10,017 nucleotides of DNA from Flavobacteriaceae bacterium (lineage in GTDB: Bacteria; Bacteroidota; Bacteroidia; Flavobacteriales; Flavobacteriaceae): assembly GCA_002714815.1 (NCBI GenBank), contig PAYI01000054.1, positions 40,664 through 50,680 on the forward strand, in the 5' to 3' direction. The notes beneath the pieces are model-generated. The model did not search any database and was not told where the DNA came from. It worked only from the letters and a program-made list of their open reading frames with translations. Every line of letters begins with the position of its first letter. Position 1 is the stretch's first letter. A program made the position numbers and the translations under genes. Below are positions 1 through 7,555 of this stretch, one piece after another.

Positions 1-645
1 ATTCAAAACTTTGTAGAGATGTGTATTGAATTTGTTAACGACAACGTTCAGAGCATATTCACATCAGCAAAAAACAATCTCATAGGCCCAATGGCTTTAA
101 CGGTGTTGGTGTGGGTTTTTTTAATGAACTTAATGGACCTCGTTCCTGTTGATTATTTGCCCACTCTTGCGGGTCAAGTTGCTGAAGCAACAGGCATGGT
201 TGAAAACTCTAAAGATGCATACTTTAAAGTGGTTCCGACCACGGACCCCAACATTACCCTGGGGATGGCGCTAGCAGTTTTCGTCTTAATTATTTTTTAC
301 AGCATTAAGATAAAAGGCCTAAAAGGGTTTTTAGCAGAACTTACTCTTCACCCCTTTGGGAAGTGGATGATGCCGGTTAATTTGGTTTTAGAGGGCGTTA
401 ATTTGATTGCCAAACCCATCTCACTCGGCTTGCGATTATTTGGAAATTTATATGCTGGCGAAATGATATTTATTTTGATAGCGCTAATGTTAACTTTTAG
501 TTCTATATCGATAGGTTTACTTGGAGTGGGCCTCCATTTAATATGGGCCCTTTTTCATATTTTGATTTTAGCCTTGCAGGCTTTTATTTTTATGGTGCTA
601 ACCATTGTTTATCTGGCAATGGCGCATGAAACAGATGACCATTAG
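1..645 (+). CDS. atpB: F1Fo ATP synthase subunit a (5' partial)
   Basis: Subunit a is the Fo membrane stator; it forms the two half-channels that pass protons to and from the c-ring. The frame is open from base 1, and the codons before the ATG at 19 (I-Q-N-F-V-E) align with E. coli AtpB near residue 75. That ATG is therefore internal, and roughly 75 N-terminal residues lie outside the window. Hydrophobic segments include the one with WVFLMNLMDL and the C-terminal helices. The essential arginine sits in SLGLRLFGNLYAGE (codon at 433-435, equivalent to E. coli R210). The channel glutamate of YAGE (460-462, E. coli E219) and the FHI and LQAF residues (E. coli H245 and Q252) are also present. The loop between VDYLP and VVPTTDPN is about nine residues longer than in E. 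coli, a form I recall from non-enteric gammaproteobacteria. First gene of the visible operon. Confidence 0.97.
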   Translation: MQNFVEMCIEFVNDNVQSIFTSAKNNLIGPMALTVLVWVFLMNLMDLVPVDYLPTLAGQVAEATGMVENSKDAYFKVVPTTDPNITLGMALAVFVLIIFYSIKIKGLKGFLAELTLHPFGKWMMPVNLVLEGVNLIAKPISLGLRLFGNLYAGEMIFILIALMLTFSSISIGLLGVGLHLIWALFHILILALQAFIFMVLTIVYLAMAHETDDH

Positions 646-658
646 GTCTTTAATTTTT

Positions 659-663
659 AGGAG
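659..663 (+). promoter_or_regulatory. Strong ribosome binding site of atpE
   Basis: AGGAG lies six bases before the atpE ATG, after a T-rich stretch (about 651-658) in the longest gap within the atp genes. A strong site here fits the need for many copies of subunit c per complex. The E. coli atpE leader is likewise known for efficient initiation. Confidence 0.75.
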
Positions 664-669
664 AAAAGA

Positions 670-897
670 ATGGAACAATCACTTATATATATAGCATCAG
701 GCCTTATGATTGGTCTTGGTGCCGTTGGTGCCGCTATCGGCGTGGGTGTATTGGGTGGTAAGTTTTTAGAAGGCGCAGCTCGCCAACCAGAACTTATTCC
801 AATGCTAAGAACTCAACTTTTTATTGTTATGGGTCTTGTCGACGCCGTTCCAATGATTGGTGTTGGTTTGGGTCTTTATTTAATGTTTGCTGCATAA
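670..897 (+). CDS. atpE: F1Fo ATP synthase subunit c
   Basis: Subunit c is the membrane hairpin that forms the rotating proton-carrying ring. The 75-residue protein has two hydrophobic helices. Helix 1 is glycine and alanine rich (about residues 10-30, the close-packing motif of the ring). The polar loop carries the conserved R38-Q39-P40 that contacts gamma and epsilon. Helix 2 carries the proton-binding D58 in GLVDAVPM, equivalent to E. coli D61. The single carboxylate in this context, without the extra polar ligands of sodium-type rings, suggests proton coupling; this is inferred from family knowledge. The protein is a few residues shorter than the 79 of E. coli, the difference lying at the two ends. 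The start is fixed by the AGGAG site, and the gene lies between atpB and atpF. Confidence 0.98.
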   Translation: MEQSLIYIASGLMIGLGAVGAAIGVGVLGGKFLEGAARQPELIPMLRTQLFIVMGLVDAVPMIGVGLGLYLMFAA

Positions 898-904
898 ATA
901 AACA

Positions 905-1375
905 ATGAATATTAACGCAACACTCTTGGGACAAACTTTAGCATTTGTTATTTTTGTAGCAATTTGTTGGAAGTATGTATGGCCTCCAATCATTGCGATT
1001 ATGGAAGAAAGAGAGAAGCGTATAGCAGATGGTTTAGAGGCGGCAAAAAAAGCAGATGATTCTTTAGAAGAGGCACAACTTGCCTTCGATGAGGAGATGA
1101 ACAAAGCAAAATTAGAGGCCGCTGAAATATTAGAAAAAGCTAACTCTAGAGCCTCTCAAATCATTAATGATGCAACAGAAAAGGCAGAAGTTGAGGCTGA
1201 AAAGATTTTATCTTCAGCATCTAAAACCATTGAAAATGATGTCAATAAAGCAAAAGAAGAGCTAAGACAAAAAATGTCGGAACTTATTATCGACACTTCT
1301 GAAAAAATTCTGGGTGACGAAATTAGCCCTGAGAAACATCAAGAGCTGCTTAAAAAAGCAGCTGCAGAGCTATAA
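905..1375 (+). CDS. atpF: F1Fo ATP synthase subunit b
   Basis: Subunit b forms the peripheral stalk that holds F1 still against the turning rotor; it normally works as a dimer. The protein is 156 residues, the same length as E. coli AtpF. It has one N-terminal membrane helix (about residues 5-27) ending in the conserved KYVWPP turn. A long charged helix rich in Ala, Glu and Lys follows (about 30-140), as expected for the right-handed coiled coil. The C-terminal end, which binds delta, closes with AAAEL. The gene starts seven bases after atpE with no recognisable Shine-Dalgarno sequence, so initiation probably relies on coupling to atpE translation. A single b gene is seen, without a b' paralogue. 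Confidence 0.97.
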   Translation: MNINATLLGQTLAFVIFVAICWKYVWPPIIAIMEEREKRIADGLEAAKKADDSLEEAQLAFDEEMNKAKLEAAEILEKANSRASQIINDATEKAEVEAEKILSSASKTIENDVNKAKEELRQKMSELIIDTSEKILGDEISPEKHQELLKKAAAEL

Positions 1376-1378
1376 CAA

Positions 1379-1915
1379 ATGATTGAACTATCTCCACTTG
1401 CCAGACCATATGCCAAAGCTATTTTTGATGCAGCTTTAGAAGCCGACAATCATGAGATGGTTGCAGATGACCTTGCTTTGTTGTCTGTGGTGTCTCAAAC
1501 CAAAGAGGTCTCAAGTTTAATCGAAGACCCAGAGCTCTCAAAGAAAAAAATTGCCCAAACCATTATAGGTTTGGCAGACGGAGAGGTGGGCGACCTTTCA
1601 AATAAGATGTTAGAACTTCTTGCGGACAACAAAAGACTCAATCTTATCGAGGCAATTAATATCAGTTACCAAGACCTATTAGAGCTACATAACAACACCA
1701 AATCTATTGTTGTTAATGTTGCAGATCAACCCACTAATGATAATAAAAAAATTATCACTGAAAAACTTCTTGCAGAACATGGAGAGGGTTCAAAAATAGA
1801 ATTTTCGAAAGACCCCTCAATTATGGGTGGTCTATCTATCAAAATCGGAGATGAAACTCTAGATCTATCCATTAGGGGAAAGGTCAAAAAATTAGTAAAC
1901 CAATTAAATTTTTAA
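1379..1915 (+). CDS. atpH: F1 ATP synthase subunit delta
   Basis: Delta (the homologue of mitochondrial OSCP) sits on top of the alpha3beta3 head and ties it to the b-subunit stalk. The 178 residues match the usual length. The N-terminal helical domain opens with LARPYAKAIFDAA, the typical alpha-binding start of the family. The C-terminal domain ends in the characteristic stretch with IMGGLSIKIGDETLDLSIRG (about residues 148-167). Only three bases separate it from the atpF stop, and the upstream sequence has at most a weak GAG about ten bases before the ATG. It lies directly ahead of atpA, the standard order in proteobacterial atp operons. Confidence 0.96.
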   Translation: MIELSPLARPYAKAIFDAALEADNHEMVADDLALLSVVSQTKEVSSLIEDPELSKKKIAQTIIGLADGEVGDLSNKMLELLADNKRLNLIEAINISYQDLLELHNNTKSIVVNVADQPTNDNKKIITEKLLAEHGEGSKIEFSKDPSIMGGLSIKIGDETLDLSIRGKVKKLVNQLNF

Positions 1916-1919
1916 GGTG
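1914..1919 (+). promoter_or_regulatory. Ribosome binding site of atpA
   Basis: AAGGTG overlaps the last two bases of the atpH stop codon and lies five bases before the atpA ATG. It is one of three strong sites in the operon, in front of a subunit present in three copies per enzyme. Confidence 0.7.
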
Positions 1920-1924
1920 AAAAA

Positions 1925-3469
1925 ATGAGCCAATTAAATCCATCAGAAATTTCCAGTGTATTAAAGGAAAAAATTTCAGGCCTTGATCTTTCTGCCGAAA
2001 GAAAAAATGAAGGCATTATTGTTAGTGTATCAGACGGGATTGTCCGTATTCACGGCATGGGAGATGTTATGTACGGCGAACTCATAGAGTTTGAAAACGG
2101 TGTGCTGGGGCTTGCCCTTAATCTAGAGCAAGATTCTGTGGGCGCAGTAGTGCTTGGTGACTATCTAGGTTTAATCGAAGGTCAAAAAGCGGTTTGTACA
2201 GGAAGAATTTTAGAGGTTCCGGTTGGTGAAGAGTTGCTGGGAAGAGTTGTAGACGCTTTGGGCAATCCTATTGATGGTAAGGGTGAAATTAAAACAGAGG
2301 CAACCGCGCCAGTGGAGGTTGTGGCACCCGGCGTTATTGCAAGACAGTCAGTTGATCAACCGGTTCAAATTGGTCTAAAAGCTGTGGATGCCATGGTTCC
2401 AATAGGAAGGGGTCAAAGAGAGCTTATCATTGGTGACAGACAAACAGGTAAGACTGCTGTTGCAGTTGATGCAATAATCAACCAAAAGGGAACCGGTATT
2501 AAATGTATTTATGTTGCTATTGGGCAGAAACAATCAACTGTTGTTAATGTTGTGAAGAAGCTTGAGGAACATGGAGCATTGGAACATACAATTGTTGTTT
2601 CAGCATCAGCATCTGATCCAGCTCCTATGCAGTATCTTTCAGCATATTCAGGTTGTTCAATGGGCGAGTATTTTAGAGATAGGGGAGAGGACGCATTAAT
2701 TGTTTATGATGACCTTTCTAAACAAGCTGTTGCATATAGACAAGTATCTTTGCTCTTAAAAAGACCTCCAGGAAGAGAGGCTTATCCAGGAGATGTTTTT
2801 TATCTGCACTCAAGATTATTGGAAAGAGCAGCAAGGGTAAATTCAGATTATGTGGAAAAAGTTACAAATGGAAAGGTTAAAGGCAAAACAGGGTCTTTAA
2901 CTGCTCTACCAATTATTGAAACTCAAGCAGGAGATGTATCAGCTTTTGTTCCCACCAACGTTATTTCAATTACTGATGGACAAATTTTCTTAGAAACCGA
3001 TCTATTTAATTCAGGTATAAGGCCTGCTATTAATCCAGGTATTTCTGTCTCTAGGGTAGGTGGCGCAGCCCAAACCAAGATTATGAAAAAATTAAGTGGT
3101 GGGGTTAGAACTGCGCTCGCTCAATACAGAGAGCTGGCTGCTTTCTCTCAGTTTGCATCAGACTTAGATGATGCTACCAAAGCTCAGCTTGCCAGAGGAA
3201 TCAGGATCACTGAGTTGATCAAGCAGAAGCAGTATTCCCCCATGAGCGTAGCTCAACAAGCACTGAGTATTTTTGCAGCAGATAGAGGTTATATGGATGA
3301 TGTGGAGGTTGACAAAATCGGCAGCTTTGAAGACGCATTACATGATTATTTCACCTCAGAAAAAGCTGATCTTGAAAAAAGTATCAATGACACAGGAGAT
3401 TGGAATGATGACATTGAAAAGCAATTTGTAGATGTTGTTGAGCAATTTAAAAAAACTCAAACATTTTAA
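1925..3469 (+). CDS. atpA: F1 ATP synthase subunit alpha
   Basis: Alpha alternates with beta in the F1 hexamer; it binds non-catalytic nucleotide and gives an arginine to the catalytic sites. The protein is 514 residues, against 513 in E. coli. The N-terminal helix that binds delta is followed by the beta-barrel (about 25-95). The central domain has the P-loop GDRQTGKT (170-177), with the alpha-type glutamine at 173. The family signature PAINPGISVS (367-376) is followed directly by R377, equivalent to the E. coli arginine finger R376. The C-terminal helical domain starts around 385. The start is set by the AAGGTG site and a match to the family N-terminus. No disrupted or missing key residue was seen. 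Confidence 0.98.
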   Translation: MSQLNPSEISSVLKEKISGLDLSAERKNEGIIVSVSDGIVRIHGMGDVMYGELIEFENGVLGLALNLEQDSVGAVVLGDYLGLIEGQKAVCTGRILEVPVGEELLGRVVDALGNPIDGKGEIKTEATAPVEVVAPGVIARQSVDQPVQIGLKAVDAMVPIGRGQRELIIGDRQTGKTAVAVDAIINQKGTGIKCIYVAIGQKQSTVVNVVKKLEEHGALEHTIVVSASASDPAPMQYLSAYSGCSMGEYFRDRGEDALIVYDDLSKQAVAYRQVSLLLKRPPGREAYPGDVFYLHSRLLERAARVNSDYVEKVTNGKVKGKTGSLTALPIIETQAGDVSAFVPTNVISITDGQIFLETDLFNSGIRPAINPGISVSRVGGAAQTKIMKKLSGGVRTALAQYRELAAFSQFASDLDDATKAQLARGIRITELIKQKQYSPMSVAQQALSIFAADRGYMDDVEVDKIGSFEDALHDYFTSEKADLEKSINDTGDWNDDIEKQFVDVVEQFKKTQTF

Positions 3470-3480
3470 TATTATAAGTA

Positions 3481-4344
3481 ATGGCTAATACCAAAGAAGT
3501 AAGAAAACAGATTGCGAGCATTAAAAGTACGCAAAAAATTACTTCGGCTATGGAAATGGTCGCGGCCAGCAAAATTAAAAAAACACAAAATGAAATGCAA
3601 CTTGGCAGACCTTACTCTGAAAAAATCAAAGAAGTGATTTCCCATATTGCAAATTCTAGCTCTGAGTATTCACACCCTTTTTATGAACATAGAGAAACCA
3701 AAAAAGCATGTTTTTTAGTTGTTAGCTCCGATAAAGGACTGTGTGGTGGCTTGAATATTAACCTGTTCAAACAAGTTATAAGCAAATCAGCAGAGCTAAA
3801 AGCACAAGGGATTGAGTCAAACTTTGCACTAATCGGCTTAAAAGCAGCTAGTTTTTTTAAGTCTGTTGGCGGTGATGTAGTTGCTAATGTTCAAAAGCTA
3901 GGAGATAAACCTGATCCTGATGCATTGATTGGCCTCACTAAAACAGTTTTAGATTTGCACAGAAACGGTGAAATAGACCAAGTTTATTTATGCGGCAATG
4001 GCTTTGTAAATACCATGACGCAAGAGCCAAAAGTTGAGCAATTAATTCCTTTGCCAGCCGAAAAGACAGACGAGCTTACAGCAACCCATTGGGATTACAT
4101 TTATGAGCCAGAAGCTCAAGAGCTATTAGAAGGCTTAATGACAAGATATATTGAGTCACTAATTTATCATGCCGTCATTGAAAACAGCGCATGTGAACAA
4201 GCAGCAAAAATGTTGGCAATGAAAAATGCCACTGAAAATGCTGGAGATTTAATTAAAGAATTGGAACTGTTATACAACAACGTAAGACAAGCAGCCATAA
4301 CTCAGGAACTATCTGAGATAGTTGGTGGAGCGGCTGCGGTTTAA
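3481..4344 (+). CDS. atpG: F1 ATP synthase subunit gamma
   Basis: Gamma is the central shaft that turns inside the alpha3beta3 head and links it to the c-ring. At 287 residues it has the same length as E. coli AtpG. The N-terminal shaft helix contains IASIKSTQKITSAMEMVAAS (about residues 11-30). The globular middle has the DKGLCGGLN motif (about 84-92). The C-terminal shaft helix ends in ITQELSEIVGGAAA, which fits the gamma-subunit signature. The ATG is 11 bases after the atpA stop, with no clear Shine-Dalgarno sequence, in line with one gamma per complex and possible coupling to atpA. Confidence 0.97.
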   Translation: MANTKEVRKQIASIKSTQKITSAMEMVAASKIKKTQNEMQLGRPYSEKIKEVISHIANSSSEYSHPFYEHRETKKACFLVVSSDKGLCGGLNINLFKQVISKSAELKAQGIESNFALIGLKAASFFKSVGGDVVANVQKLGDKPDPDALIGLTKTVLDLHRNGEIDQVYLCGNGFVNTMTQEPKVEQLIPLPAEKTDELTATHWDYIYEPEAQELLEGLMTRYIESLIYHAVIENSACEQAAKMLAMKNATENAGDLIKELELLYNNVRQAAITQELSEIVGGAAAV

Positions 4345-4348
4345 GGAG
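4343..4348 (+). promoter_or_regulatory. Ribosome binding site that fixes the atpD start
   Basis: AAGGAG overlaps the atpG stop codon and lies six bases before the ATG at 4355. It decides between that ATG and an in-frame TTG at 4322, which lies inside atpG and has no such site. It is the best match to the consensus in the window. Confidence 0.8.
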
Positions 4349-4354
4349 AAAGAA

Positions 4355-5752
4355 ATGAGCAATGGTCTAGTAACACAAATTATCGGAGCAGTTATCGATG
4401 TTGAGTTTGAAAAAAACAACATCCCTCAGGTCTATGAAGCTATTAAAATATTAGATACAGGCACAGTCCTTGAGGTTCAACAGCAACTTGGTGATGGAAT
4501 TGTTAGAGCAATTGCCATGGGAACAACTGAGGGGTTAAAAAGAGGCTTAACAGCTGAGCGAACTAATGCTCCTATTTCTGTCCCAGTGGGCGAAAAAACA
4601 TTAGGTCGAATTATGGATGTGTTGGGCAACCCTATCGATGAATGCGGCCCTATCGGTGAAGAAGAGCAAATGCCCATTCACAGAAAACCACCAAGCTACA
4701 TGGATCAATCTTTATCAGACGACTTGCTTGAGACAGGCATTAAAGTTATTGATTTGATATGTCCATTTGCCAAGGGTGGAAAAATTGGTTTATTTGGAGG
4801 TGCTGGTGTGGGTAAGACCGTTAATATGATGGAGCTTATTAACAACATTGCAACTGAACACTCTGGACTTTCAGTTTTTGCTGGGGTTGGCGAGAGAACT
4901 CGAGAAGGAAATGACTTCTATTATGAAATGCAAGAATCAGGCGTTGTTAATGTTGAGAAGCCAAGTGAATCTAAAGTTGCCATGGTGTATGGACAAATGA
5001 ATGAGCCTCCTGGGAACAGACTTAGAGTTGCCTTAACGGGCTTAACAATGGCTGAAAAGTTCAGAGATGAGGGAAGGGATGTTTTATTATTTATCGATAA
5101 CATCTATCGATATACTCTAGCTGGAGTTGAAGTTTCTGCTTTGTTAGGAAGAATGCCATCAGCAGTTGGATATCAACCAACACTAGCTGAGGAGATGGGC
5201 GCCTTACAAGAAAGAATTACATCAACAAAAGATGGGTCTATTACCTCAATTCAAGCTGTGTATGTACCGGCTGATGATTTAACAGACCCATCACCAGCAA
5301 CAACCTTTGCTCACTTAGACGCAACAGTTGTCCTATCAAGACAAATTGCTGAGCTTGGAATTTATCCAGCGGTAGATCCACTAGATTCAACCAGCAGGCA
5401 GCTAGATCCTCTTGTTGTTGGGGAAGAGCACTACAATGTTGCACAGGGTGTTCAAGGCGTTCTCCAAAAATACAAAGAACTCAAAGATATCATTGCCATT
5501 TTGGGTATGGATGAATTATCTGAAGAAGACAAGCTAGCGGTAGCAAGAGCTAGAAAAGTAGAAAGATTTCTTTCCCAGCCTTTCACAGTTGCAGAAGTTT
5601 TCACAGGCTCTCCAGGAAAATACGTAAAACTAGAAGACACAATCAAATCATTTAAAGGGATTTTGGCTGGAGATTATGATGATCTTCCCGAGCAAGCTTT
5701 TTACATGGTTGGAACAATCGAAGAAGCTGTTGAAAAGGCAAAAACTTTATAA
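4355..5752 (+). CDS. atpD: F1 ATP synthase subunit beta (catalytic)
   Basis: Beta carries the three catalytic sites that make ATP from ADP and phosphate. I start it at the ATG at 4355, giving 465 residues (E. coli has 460). The in-frame TTG at 4322 would add 11 residues unlike the family, whereas MSNGLVTQIIGAVIDVEF begins as beta subunits do. The P-loop GGAGVGKT is at 148-155. The catalytic glutamate and its neighbour are E180 and R181 in GERTREGND, and R241 matches E. coli R246. The signature PAVDPLDSTS is at 338-347. The DELSEED loop that contacts gamma and epsilon is intact at 386-392. The adenine-pocket side shows the usual FxxxEV-type C-terminal region. Confidence 0.98.
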   Translation: MSNGLVTQIIGAVIDVEFEKNNIPQVYEAIKILDTGTVLEVQQQLGDGIVRAIAMGTTEGLKRGLTAERTNAPISVPVGEKTLGRIMDVLGNPIDECGPIGEEEQMPIHRKPPSYMDQSLSDDLLETGIKVIDLICPFAKGGKIGLFGGAGVGKTVNMMELINNIATEHSGLSVFAGVGERTREGNDFYYEMQESGVVNVEKPSESKVAMVYGQMNEPPGNRLRVALTGLTMAEKFRDEGRDVLLFIDNIYRYTLAGVEVSALLGRMPSAVGYQPTLAEEMGALQERITSTKDGSITSIQAVYVPADDLTDPSPATTFAHLDATVVLSRQIAELGIYPAVDPLDSTSRQLDPLVVGEEHYNVAQGVQGVLQKYKELKDIIAILGMDELSEEDKLAVARARKVERFLSQPFTVAEVFTGSPGKYVKLEDTIKSFKGILAGDYDDLPEQAFYMVGTIEEAVEKAKTL

Positions 5753-5755
5753 TTT

Positions 5756-6169
5756 ATGTCCACCATTAGAGTTAGCATAGTTTCATCAAGTGAGGAAATT
5801 TATTCTGGTGAAGGCACCATGGTTTTTGCTACAGGCTCTCTTGGTGAAATAGGTATTGCTCCTGGGCACACACCTCTTCTTACTGGTCTTGCTCCAGGAC
5901 CTGTCAGAGTTCAAAACGGCGACGATGAAAAAACCTTTTTTTGCTCGGGGGGATTTATTGAAATACAACCTGATTTAGTAACTTTCCTTTCTGATAGGGC
6001 CGAGCGCGCAGAATCAATGGATGAGGCCGAAGCTATCAAAGCCCAAGAACTTGCAGAAAAAAATATGCATGATAAAGAGTCAGAGTTGGATTACACCAAA
6101 GCAGCGGCGCAATTGGCTGAAGCAGCAGCAAGAATTAAAACCATTCAAAAATTAAGAAAAAACAAGTAA
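5756..6169 (+). CDS. atpC: F1 ATP synthase subunit epsilon
   Basis: Epsilon sits at the foot of the central stalk and contacts gamma and the c-ring; its C-terminal helices can restrain ATP hydrolysis. The protein is 137 residues (E. coli 139). The N-terminal beta-sandwich (about 1-85) has the family core GEIGIAPGHTPLLTGLAPG and SGGFIEIQPD. A two-helix C-terminal domain follows (about 88-137), rich in Ala, Glu and Lys, so it is the full-length form and could support self-inhibition; that role is inferred from the family. It begins three bases after atpD with no visible Shine-Dalgarno sequence. It is the last gene of the ATP synthase set. Confidence 0.97.
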   Translation: MSTIRVSIVSSSEEIYSGEGTMVFATGSLGEIGIAPGHTPLLTGLAPGPVRVQNGDDEKTFFCSGGFIEIQPDLVTFLSDRAERAESMDEAEAIKAQELAEKNMHDKESELDYTKAAAQLAEAAARIKTIQKLRKNK

Positions 6170-6178
6170 GGTACTTGT
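6162..6178 (+). repeat. Perfect 7-bp inverted repeat at the atpC stop codon
   Basis: ACAAGTA, a three-base loop AGG, then TACTTGT form a perfect short hairpin that includes the atpC TAA (6167-6169). The right arm can instead pair with CAAG at 6181-6184 (CTTG-TAT-CAAG), so two small structures exclude each other. The stem is AT-rich and no run of T follows, so I do not call it a terminator. Its role, if any, is unknown. Confidence 0.5.
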
Positions 6179-6201
6179 ATCAAGCTTAATTCGTCATTAC
6201 G

Positions 6202-7554
6202 TTGAATATTCATACTATTATCCTTGCAGCAGGCAAAGGAACTCGAATGAACACCAATTTGCCAAAGGTAATGCAACCGCTTGGCGGGCAAACCCTTATC
6301 TCTCATGTTATTAAAACCGCTAAAGCCAGCAGCGATGATATAACCATTATAGTGGGGCATCAAAAAGATCTTTTAAAAGAACATATAGATGGCATTGACC
6401 CAAAGATTCAAACAGTAGATCAAAATGAGCAGCTAGGAACTGCTCACGCAGTCAAAACCGCTGCTCATTTAATCAAGGACGATGAAAAGGCATTGGTTTT
6501 ATATGGCGATGTTCCTTTAATAACTACTGATACCATAGAAGCGCTGATTAATTCTGGGCAAGAGTGTACGCTTTTATCTATGAAGCTAAATGACCCAACA
6601 GGCTATGGGAGAATAATTACCAATGAGGAAAATTTAGCCCTAAGAATTATTGAGCAAAAAGATGCATCTGATGAGGAAAGAAAAATTCAAGAGGTGTTCA
6701 CTGGTATTTTATTGATCGATGGAAGCCTGTTGAGACCTGCGTTGGATGAAATTAACAACCAAAATGCTGCCAATGAGTATTATCTTACAGATCTGGTAGA
6801 GATACTTTCTGCAAAAGGAGTTAAGATAAACTGTATTCAAGTTAAGCCCACCGAAGTATTAGGGGCAAACAATAAGCATGAATTACATGAGATAGAATCA
6901 ATTTTAAGAAAAATGAGCGCTGAAAAATTATTAGAACAAGGGATCACTCTACTAGATGCAACTCGCGTTGATGTTCGCGGTGAAGTTGAGGCTGGTAAAG
7001 ATTGTTCTATTGATGTGAATGTGATTTTTGAGGGTAAAGTCATTCTAGGCGAAAACGTAACTATTAAGTCAAATGTTGTCTTGCAAGACGTTTCTATTGG
7101 AGATAATTCTATCATTGATTCTTTCAGCCACCTTTCATCTGCAATGGTAGGCTCTAATTGCATAATAGGTCCTTATGCACGTCTTAGAGAGGGTTCAGAA
7201 ATAGGTAATAATGCCAAAATTGGTAATTTTGTCGAGACCAAAAAAACCAAACTCGGAGACGGTGCTAAAGCCAATCATTTAGCTTATTTGGGCGATGCAG
7301 ATATAGGGAATAAAACAAACATAGGCGCTGGAACCATTACGTGCAATTATGATGGAACTAATAAACACCAAACAACTATAGGCGAAGAAAGTTTCATTGG
7401 AACAAACTCTTCATTGGTAGCACCAGTCAATATCGGTAAAGGTGCATACATTGGAGCAGGCTCTGTAATTACCAAGGACGTTCCTGATGAGGCGTTGGCT
7501 GTAGGTCGAGGCAAACAGGTGACCAAAGAAGATTGGGCAAAAAACAAAAAATAA
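6202..7554 (+). CDS. glmU: Bifunctional GlcNAc-1-P uridyltransferase / GlcN-1-P acetyltransferase
   Basis: GlmU acetylates glucosamine-1-phosphate with acetyl-CoA, then joins the product to UTP to give UDP-GlcNAc, the cytoplasmic precursor of peptidoglycan and lipid A. The 450 residues (E. coli 456) hold both domains. The N-terminal nucleotidyltransferase has LAAGKGTRM (8-16), K22, the metal aspartate D103 in YGDVP, and N223. The C-terminal left-handed beta-helix shows hexapeptide repeats from about 255, with the acetyltransferase base H359 in NHLAYLGDA and the NIGAGTITCNYDG stretch. The start must be TTG at 6202: an in-frame TAA lies at 6187-6189, no ATG or GTG lies between, and the next ATG (6247) would remove the nucleotide-binding loop. 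No Shine-Dalgarno sequence is visible. It follows atpC by 32 bases, as in the E. coli gene order. Confidence 0.97.
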   Translation: MNIHTIILAAGKGTRMNTNLPKVMQPLGGQTLISHVIKTAKASSDDITIIVGHQKDLLKEHIDGIDPKIQTVDQNEQLGTAHAVKTAAHLIKDDEKALVLYGDVPLITTDTIEALINSGQECTLLSMKLNDPTGYGRIITNEENLALRIIEQKDASDEERKIQEVFTGILLIDGSLLRPALDEINNQNAANEYYLTDLVEILSAKGVKINCIQVKPTEVLGANNKHELHEIESILRKMSAEKLLEQGITLLDATRVDVRGEVEAGKDCSIDVNVIFEGKVILGENVTIKSNVVLQDVSIGDNSIIDSFSHLSSAMVGSNCIIGPYARLREGSEIGNNAKIGNFVETKKTKLGDGAKANHLAYLGDADIGNKTNIGAGTITCNYDGTNKHQTTIGEESFIGTNSSLVAPVNIGKGAYIGAGSVITKDVPDEALAVGRGKQVTKEDWAKNKK

Positions 7555-7555
7555 T

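Noticed and set aside
19..21. ATG at 19 as the start of atpB
   Set aside because: The frame continues upstream to base 1 with residues that align to the interior of AtpB, so this is an internal methionine in a truncated gene.
4322..4354. Upstream TTG start for atpD that adds 11 residues
   Set aside because: It overlaps the end of atpG, has no ribosome binding site, and the added residues do not match the beta-subunit family. The ATG at 4355 has AAGGAG six bases ahead.
6113..6140. Possible promoter inside atpC for glmU (TTGGCT, 16 bases, TTAAAA)
   Set aside because: Only about 4 of 6 and 3 of 6 consensus matches, a level expected by chance in AT-rich coding sequence.
6837..7163. A 108-codon open frame on the - strand inside glmU
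   Set aside because: It lies wholly inside a well-conserved gene and shows no recognisable protein features. It is a shadow of the glmU reading frame, as are the other - strand frames in the window.
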